A stretch of 64,000 nt of DNA from an uncultured bacterium (lineage in GTDB: Bacteria; Cyanobacteriota; Vampirovibrionia; Gastranaerophilales; Gastranaerophilaceae), in contig CACZFL010000001.1 of assembly GCA_902780525.1 (NCBI GenBank), forward strand, positions 62,001-126,000. The letters run 5' to 3'. The position numbers were made by a program, and so were the translations under genes. The notes beneath the pieces are model-generated. The model was given only the letters and a program-made list of their open reading frames with translations, searched no databases and had not been told where the DNA came from. Shown piece by piece: positions 60,284-64,000 of this stretch; the first letter of the stretch is position 1, and the number at the start of each line of letters is the position of its first letter.

Positions 60284-61546
60284 ATGCTTGATATTAAATT
60301 AATAAGAGAAAATCCGGAAAAGATTAATGAACTTTTAAAAAGAAGAAATCCGGAATTATCTATTGATAAAGTATTGGAGATAGATGCAGAAAGAAGAAGA
60401 ATTCAGACTCAGGCTGATGAACTTCGTGCAAAAAGGAAAACCGAATCACAAAAAATCGGTATGATGAAAAAGAACGGTGAAAACACTGACGCACTTCAGG
60501 AAGAAATCAGAGCATTAGGTGATGAAGTTAAAGCGTTAGAAGAAAAACAGGTTGATTTAGATAATGCCCAGAGAGATTTACTTCTTCATATTCCGAATAT
60601 TCCTGACGAAACAACACCTATTGGTCAGTCGGAAGATGATAACCCGACAATCAAAACCTGGGGTGAACCTACAAAGTTTGGATTTGAACCGCTTGCGCAT
60701 TGGGATTTATGCGAAAAACATAATATTGTTGACTTTGAGCGTGGTGTTAAGCTTTCTCAGTCGAGATTTACATTATACAGAGGTAAAGGTGCAAGACTGG
60801 AAAGAGCAATTATCCAGTTCTTCTTGGATTTGCACACAGAAGAACACGGATACGAAGAAATTCTACCTCCGTTTATGGCAAACGCAGCAACGATGACAGG
60901 TACAGGTCAGTTGCCGAAGTTTGCGGAAGATATGTACAAGTGTGTTGATGAAGATTTGTATCTGATTCCGACAGCAGAAGTTCCGGTTACAAACATTTAT
61001 TCAGGTGAAATCTTAAGTGAGGATGATTTACCTAAATATATGACAGCTTACACTCCTTGTTTTCGTCGTGAAGCAGGCTCTGCAGGAAAAGACACAAGAG
61101 GCTTAATCAGAGTTCACCAGTTTAACAAAGTTGAAATGGTAAAACTTACAACTCCTGAAACAAGTAAAGAAGAACACGAAAAACTTACTCAGAACGCGGA
61201 AAGATGTCTTGAACTTTTGGGGCTTCCTTACAGAAGAGTTGCTCTTTGTACGGCAGATATAGGCTTCAGTGCAAACAAATGTTTCGATTTAGAAGTTTGG
61301 TTACCTTCTTATAACACATATAAAGAGATCTCAAGTTGTTCTAACTTTGGTGATTATCAGGCTCGCAGAGCAAATATCAGATACCGTGACAAAGAAGGCA
61401 AAATCAGATTTGTACACACTCTTAACGGTTCAGGTCTTGCAGTCGGCAGAACTTTTGCCGCTATAATAGAAAACTTCCAGCAGGAAGACGGCTCAATTAT
61501 CATTCCTGAAGTATTAAGAAAATACACAGGTTTTGACAGAATATAA
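60284..61546 (+). CDS. serS: Seryl-tRNA synthetase
   Basis: Class II synthetase, 420 residues. The N-terminal tRNA-binding coiled coil spans about 25-100 ([20 protein letters not shown] and a Lys/Glu-rich hairpin). The catalytic core has motif 2 [24 protein letters not shown] and motif 3 [18 protein letters not shown] (in parts), plus the [11 protein letters not shown] segment. AAGGG/AAGG lies before the ATG, 11 bases past accC, so it probably belongs to the same transcript. A strong hairpin terminator follows. Confidence 0.97.
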   Translation: MLDIKLIRENPEKINELLKRRNPELSIDKVLEIDAERRRIQTQADELRAKRKTESQKIGMMKKNGENTDALQEEIRALGDEVKALEEKQVDLDNAQRDLLLHIPNIPDETTPIGQSEDDNPTIKTWGEPTKFGFEPLAHWDLCEKHNIVDFERGVKLSQSRFTLYRGKGARLERAIIQFFLDLHTEEHGYEEILPPFMANAATMTGTGQLPKFAEDMYKCVDEDLYLIPTAEVPVTNIYSGEILSEDDLPKYMTAYTPCFRREAGSAGKDTRGLIRVHQFNKVEMVKLTTPETSKEEHEKLTQNAERCLELLGLPYRRVALCTADIGFSANKCFDLEVWLPSYNTYKEISSCSNFGDYQARRANIRYRDKEGKIRFVHTLNGSGLAVGRTFAAIIENFQQEDGSIIIPEVLRKYTGFDRI

Positions 61547-61579
61547 AATAAACGCAATAAGGAATTAAGAAATAGCGAA

Positions 61580-61607
61580 GGCGGTTTTTACAAAAGTAAA
61601 AACCGCC
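61580..61607 (+). terminator. Terminator between serS and the 61630 gene
   Basis: Perfect 12-bp stem (61580-61591 with 61596-61607, loop AAAA). It lies between two convergent genes. The U-run is weak on the plus strand and absent on the minus strand, so it may serve both. Confidence 0.7.
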
Positions 61608-61629
61608 CTACTAATTCTTTTTCATATTC

Positions 61630-62040
61630 CTATTTCTTTTCTGAAAAATATTTTACAACTTTGTCATAGCAATTTTCTTTAACATATTTACAAGCCTTGT
61701 GACAAGGTTCTGTAACTACATCAGCATATTCTTTAAATTTTCCGTCACTAACTTTACCTGCCCAATTATGTTTATGAGCAAAACCTAACAAACCTACAAC
61801 CGCTGCTGCTCCGACCAAAGTTCCCAAAACAACCGCAGTCGTTGATGTTTCTTTTTTCTGTTCGCCTGAACCTCTGAAACAAACTGTATCCTGTTTCAGT
61901 TCTTTATCAACCGTAAAAATTGAATCCTGATTATTTCTTGCGCCCACACCACCGGTTGTTTCCTGTCTTGCTGATTCCGGTTTTCTGTCAGCAACTCCGC
62001 CGGTTGTTTCTCCGCCACGAAAAGCTACATTTGTTATCAT
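61630..62040 (-). CDS. FRG-signature small membrane protein, unknown function
   Basis: 136 residues from ATG 62040, chosen because GGAGG lies 5 bases before it; the in-frame start at 62064 has none. It begins MITNVAFRGGETTGGVADR and repeats both ETTGGV and FRG within the first 70 residues. A low-complexity linker leads to one hydrophobic helix (TTAVVLGTLVGAAAVVGLLGF, about 75-94), then a C-terminal region with paired cysteines (EPCHKACKYVKENC). Layout and upstream element match the 56320 protein. No family recognised. Confidence 0.72.
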   Translation of the reverse strand: MITNVAFRGGETTGGVADRKPESARQETTGGVGARNNQDSIFTVDKELKQDTVCFRGSGEQKKETSTTAVVLGTLVGAAAVVGLLGFAHKHNWAGKVSDGKFKEYADVVTEPCHKACKYVKENCYDKVVKYFSEKK

Positions 62041-62096
62041 ACAAACCTCCAAAGAGTTTTCCACACATCTATATCATGAAAAACATTTTGTTTTGG

Positions 62097-62150
62097 AAAT
62101 TTGCTTTTTTTAAAACATTTCGTTACAAAACTTTACATTAAGGCTTTTCT
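62097..62150 (-). promoter_or_regulatory. Shared upstream element, copy B (TTTACA direct repeats)
   Basis: GTTACA (62122-62127) and TTTACA (62132-62137), 10-bp period, about 60-110 bases upstream of the 61630 gene's ATG. It overlaps the last codons of the PilZ gene. Similar over more than 50 bases to the element at 57612-57663. Confidence 0.6.
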
Positions 62151-62768
62151 TCTCTCTTCGAGCTGTTTTTGGAAACATACCTGAGAAATATAATCCAAAT
62201 CTGACTGCGAAATATCATCAAACCTGAAAGAAGCTTTTTTTACCTGGTCTTCTTCATCACTTCGTATATATAGTGCACTCACATCAATAGTTTTTTGAGG
62301 GAAAAATAACAAGATTCTTACATCTTTTGGGAAGGCAAAATCTTTATCAAGCTCTACCCTCACACCGTTTGCAGAAATATCATACGTCACAGCTGAATAC
62401 TGTATCTTTTTACCATCAGATTCAAACTCTATAGTTACGTCTTCCTGAAGTTTCACTCTAAAGTACTCCCTTTTTTGCTGATATTCCATATCAGCTGGCT
62501 TTTCCATTGAAAATAGCATATAAGGGGGTTCTTCCTCAATCTTTTTTAATATTGTTTTTGTTTTGTATAAACCATTATCACAGGCAATACCTAGGCTGAC
62601 TTCCTGCGGTATTTTTATATCGGGAATTTCTTCTGTTTTTATACAGGCAAGCAGCTCTCGTTCGGTTATTAAACGCACTGCTGCTTTTATACAATGAGCA
62701 AAATCATTATTATCTTTGTACGTAATTTTAACATAATTAATATTTTCGGTATTCAGATTAAATTTCAT
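62133..62768 (-). CDS. PilZ-domain protein, probable cyclic-di-GMP receptor
   Basis: 211 residues. The N-terminal beta-rich region (about 1-95) resembles the YcgR-type accessory domain. The C-terminal PilZ domain (about 100-200) has the ligand motifs QKREYFRV, with the arginines before the barrel, and DISANGVRV, the D/N-x-S-x-x-G motif. Binding of cyclic-di-GMP is therefore likely, giving a possible output for the diguanylate cyclase at 18696. Its ATG overlaps the stop of the upstream small secreted protein (ATGA), so they form an operon. Confidence 0.88.
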   Translation of the reverse strand: MKFNLNTENINYVKITYKDNNDFAHCIKAAVRLITERELLACIKTEEIPDIKIPQEVSLGIACDNGLYKTKTILKKIEEEPPYMLFSMEKPADMEYQQKREYFRVKLQEDVTIEFESDGKKIQYSAVTYDISANGVRVELDKDFAFPKDVRILLFFPQKTIDVSALYIRSDEEDQVKKASFRFDDISQSDLDYISQVCFQKQLEERRKALM

Positions 62769-62965
62769 TTTACTTTTATCAACCTTCCGTTAATAACTTT
62801 ATAAACTCCGATTTTTTTGCCTTTTTTATCCAGCTGTACATATTCTCCTCCGCGTGTTTTTTTAAATACACCTTCCGGAAGATTGTTAACCTTTTTTGTT
62901 GTCAGCTCCGCACACACCGGTAATGCTATAACAAAAAATAGAAAGATAACCCAAAGCTTTTTCAT
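62765..62965 (-). CDS. Small secreted protein of unknown function
   Basis: 66 residues. Signal peptide KKLWVIFLFFVIALPVCAE leaves a mature basic peptide of about 45 residues (GVFKKTRGGEYVQLDKKGKK, ending NGRLIKVK), which looks like a small beta-hairpin repeat module. No family recognised. The ATG at 62965 lies exactly 6 bases past TGT-TATAAT and lacks a ribosome site, so it is probably leaderless. It is coupled by ATGA overlap to the PilZ gene, so the two share one promoter. Confidence 0.7.
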   Translation of the reverse strand: MKKLWVIFLFFVIALPVCAELTTKKVNNLPEGVFKKTRGGEYVQLDKKGKKIGVYKVINGRLIKVK

Positions 62966-62971
62966 AGTGAT

Positions 62972-62980
62972 ATTATAACA
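62972..62980 (-). promoter_or_regulatory. Extended -10 for leaderless 62965 gene and PilZ operon
   Basis: On the minus strand TGT-TATAAT is followed by ATCACT and then ATG (62965). No ribosome-binding site is present. Confidence 0.6.
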
Positions 62981-63011
62981 TATTTTGAGCGTGTAATACT
63001 ATTATTTGTAA

Positions 63012-63017
63012 TATAAT
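63012..63017 (+). promoter_or_regulatory. -10 element for leaderless HAD gene
   Basis: TATAAT preceded by TGTAA, as at uvrA, followed by ATTTAAT (7 bases) and then ATG (63025). No ribosome-binding site is present. Confidence 0.55.
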
Positions 63018-63024
63018 ATTTAAT

Positions 63025-63717
63025 ATGAAGGGTATTATTTTTGATTTTAACGGCACATTATTTTGGGATTCACAATTGCACTACGATGCTTGGAGAGAGT
63101 ATTCTGCGCTTCTTCGGGAAACACCTTTTACAAATGAAGAAATGCGTGACAGGATGTTCGGCCACACAAATTCCGATATTATAGAATATCTTATCGGGAA
63201 AAAACCGTCGCAGGAAATAGTTGATAAGTACGGAAAAGAAAAAGAAGCTGTTTATCGCAAGCGTTGTCTTTCCGAGCCTGAGACATTCAAACTTGCTCCG
63301 GGAGCTGTTGAACTCTTAGATTATCTTAAAGAAAAAAACATACCAAGAACCATTGCAACAATGTCGGAATGGGATAATGTTGAATTTTATATAAAAGAAT
63401 TTCAACTTGAAAAATGGTTTGATATTGATAAAATTGTATTTTCAGACGGCACCATTCCCGGAAAACCTGCACCTGATATTTTTCTGATTGCAGCAGGAAA
63501 AATCGGACTGAAACCAGAAGAATGTATTGTTATAGAAGATGCCATAGCGGGGATCAACTCCGCGAAAAGTGCCGGTATAGGTAAAATAATTGCAATAGCT
63601 TCACTTGAGCCTATTGAGTTTTATCAGAATATGACAGGAATAGATAGGATAATCAAACACTTTAATGAGTTTGATAAAAGTCTTTTAGCTATGCCTTCTG
63701 AGATTCTTCAGTCTTAG
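63025..63717 (+). CDS. HAD-superfamily phosphatase or phosphomutase (beta-phosphoglucomutase-like)
   Basis: 230 residues. HAD motif I is FDFNGTLFWDS: the nucleophile Asp is present, with Asn in the place of the second catalytic Asp seen in DxD phosphatases, a common variant in this subfamily. A helical cap follows (about 17-85), then motif II region TIATMSEWDN, Lys in GKPAPDIF, and motif IV VIEDAIAGINSAKSAG. The substrate is probably a sugar phosphate but is not determined. Its last 29 bases overlap the convergent glycine-rich gene. Confidence 0.83.
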   Translation: MKGIIFDFNGTLFWDSQLHYDAWREYSALLRETPFTNEEMRDRMFGHTNSDIIEYLIGKKPSQEIVDKYGKEKEAVYRKRCLSEPETFKLAPGAVELLDYLKEKNIPRTIATMSEWDNVEFYIKEFQLEKWFDIDKIVFSDGTIPGKPAPDIFLIAAGKIGLKPEECIVIEDAIAGINSAKSAGIGKIIAIASLEPIEFYQNMTGIDRIIKHFNEFDKSLLAMPSEILQS

Positions 63718-64000
63718 TTTTTGATTTTTTGTGGAAAATATTATTCCAAAGATTCTTAACTCCTTTTGCTACTGCAGAAACACCTTTCCCAATGCCTTTG
63801 AATAATGCAGGCATAAGTGGAAACGCTGCCATTCCGACGGCATATCCTGTGCCAAAACCAAAACCGCCTCCAAAACCACCGAAACCAAAACCGAAACAGC
63901 TGTTCATAAACATTCCTGGCCCGCAACAACAATATCCCGGATAATATGTACTCGAAAACATTGTTTTACCGTTCACGTTTACTGTAGTGTTATATACGTC
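63689..64000 (-). CDS. Glycine/phenylalanine-rich membrane-associated protein, cut by right edge
   Basis: The frame stays open to the right edge, so the N-terminus is missing; a GTG at 63976 is an unlikely start. The visible part has a Cys/Gly-rich stretch (YYPGYCCCGPGMFMNSC), a Gly-Phe repeat block (FGFGFGGFGGGFGFGTG), a hydrophobic segment (AVGMAAFPLMPALF), and a basic tail (KKSKTKTEESQKA). Such sequences occur in surface or self-assembling proteins, but no family is recognised. It overlaps the 3' end of the HAD gene by 29 bases. Confidence 0.6.
   Translation of the reverse strand, partial: DVYNTTVNVNGKTMFSSTYYPGYCCCGPGMFMNSCFGFGFGGFGGGFGFGTGYAVGMAAFPLMPALFKGIGKGVSAVAKGVKNLWNNIFHKKSKTKTEESQKA

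Overview
The window is about 64 kb of AT-rich, gene-dense bacterial chromosome. It reads as a diderm lineage with meso-DAP peptidoglycan: an MlaA-type outer-membrane domain, a MurE with the DNPR specificity motif, and WecA, SpoIID and FtsI homologues. Several genes encode proteins with a start like M-[KQR]-[IV]-[NQ]-x-I and a nearby F-[KR]-G tripeptide. I associate this signature with gut Vampirovibrionia (Gastranaerophilales, the non-photosynthetic sister group of Cyanobacteria). That assignment is an inference from protein style, because no rRNA gene is present.

Layout. 1-7 kb: gmk, uvrA, a SpoIID-like protein, wecA/tagO and glyA. 7-14 kb: an FKG-type protein, a YkgJ cysteine-cluster protein, clpC, a GT39 membrane glycosyltransferase, an SH3-like secreted protein and coaD. 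14-21.2 kb: a chemosensory cluster (hybrid CheA-REC, an MCP without a periplasmic sensor, REC-GGDEF diguanylate cyclase, double-CheW protein) that resembles a Wsp-type pathway to cyclic-di-GMP. A PilZ protein at 62 kb is a possible effector. 21-28.7 kb: a large FimV/HubP-like envelope protein, an orphan sugar-binding lipoprotein, a structured intergenic region, two tandem paralogous membrane proteins of unknown function and a 48-residue acidic protein. 28.8-32.4 kb: typA and folC flank a locus organised like a type I toxin-antitoxin. 32.4-45.5 kb: an orphan ABC permease, a glycosyltransferase-like protein, then rnc-cdsA-frr-pyrH-nagA-murE-ftsI, an amidohydrolase, radA, a LysM protein and xerD. 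45.5-57.5 kb: pncC, tatD, tlyA, a glutaredoxin, an MlaA/hydrolase fusion, an EmrB-type exporter, a prephenate dehydratase-like protein, a TPR-glycosyltransferase, comF and an FKG-type protein. 57.7-64 kb: efp-accB-accC-serS, an FKG-type protein, a PilZ protein, small secreted proteins, a HAD phosphatase and a glycine-rich protein cut by the right edge.

Four signals are not explained by the gene list. (1) At 30887-31195 a 31-residue hydrophobic peptide has a strong ribosome site and a long self-pairing leader. An opposing small RNA with a near-consensus promoter and its own terminator overlaps its 3' end. (2) Eleven genes have a -10 hexamer, usually extended with TGn, exactly 6 or 7 bases before the ATG, which predicts leaderless mRNAs. 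(3) The FKG-signature proteins form a set, and two unlinked members share a roughly 50-bp upstream element with TTTACA direct repeats. (4) The 9-mer GGGGTAAAT occurs 12 times, including as 12-13 bp tandem repeats in an intergenic region and in-frame inside tatD. No tRNA, rRNA, CRISPR array, transposase or prophage was seen.
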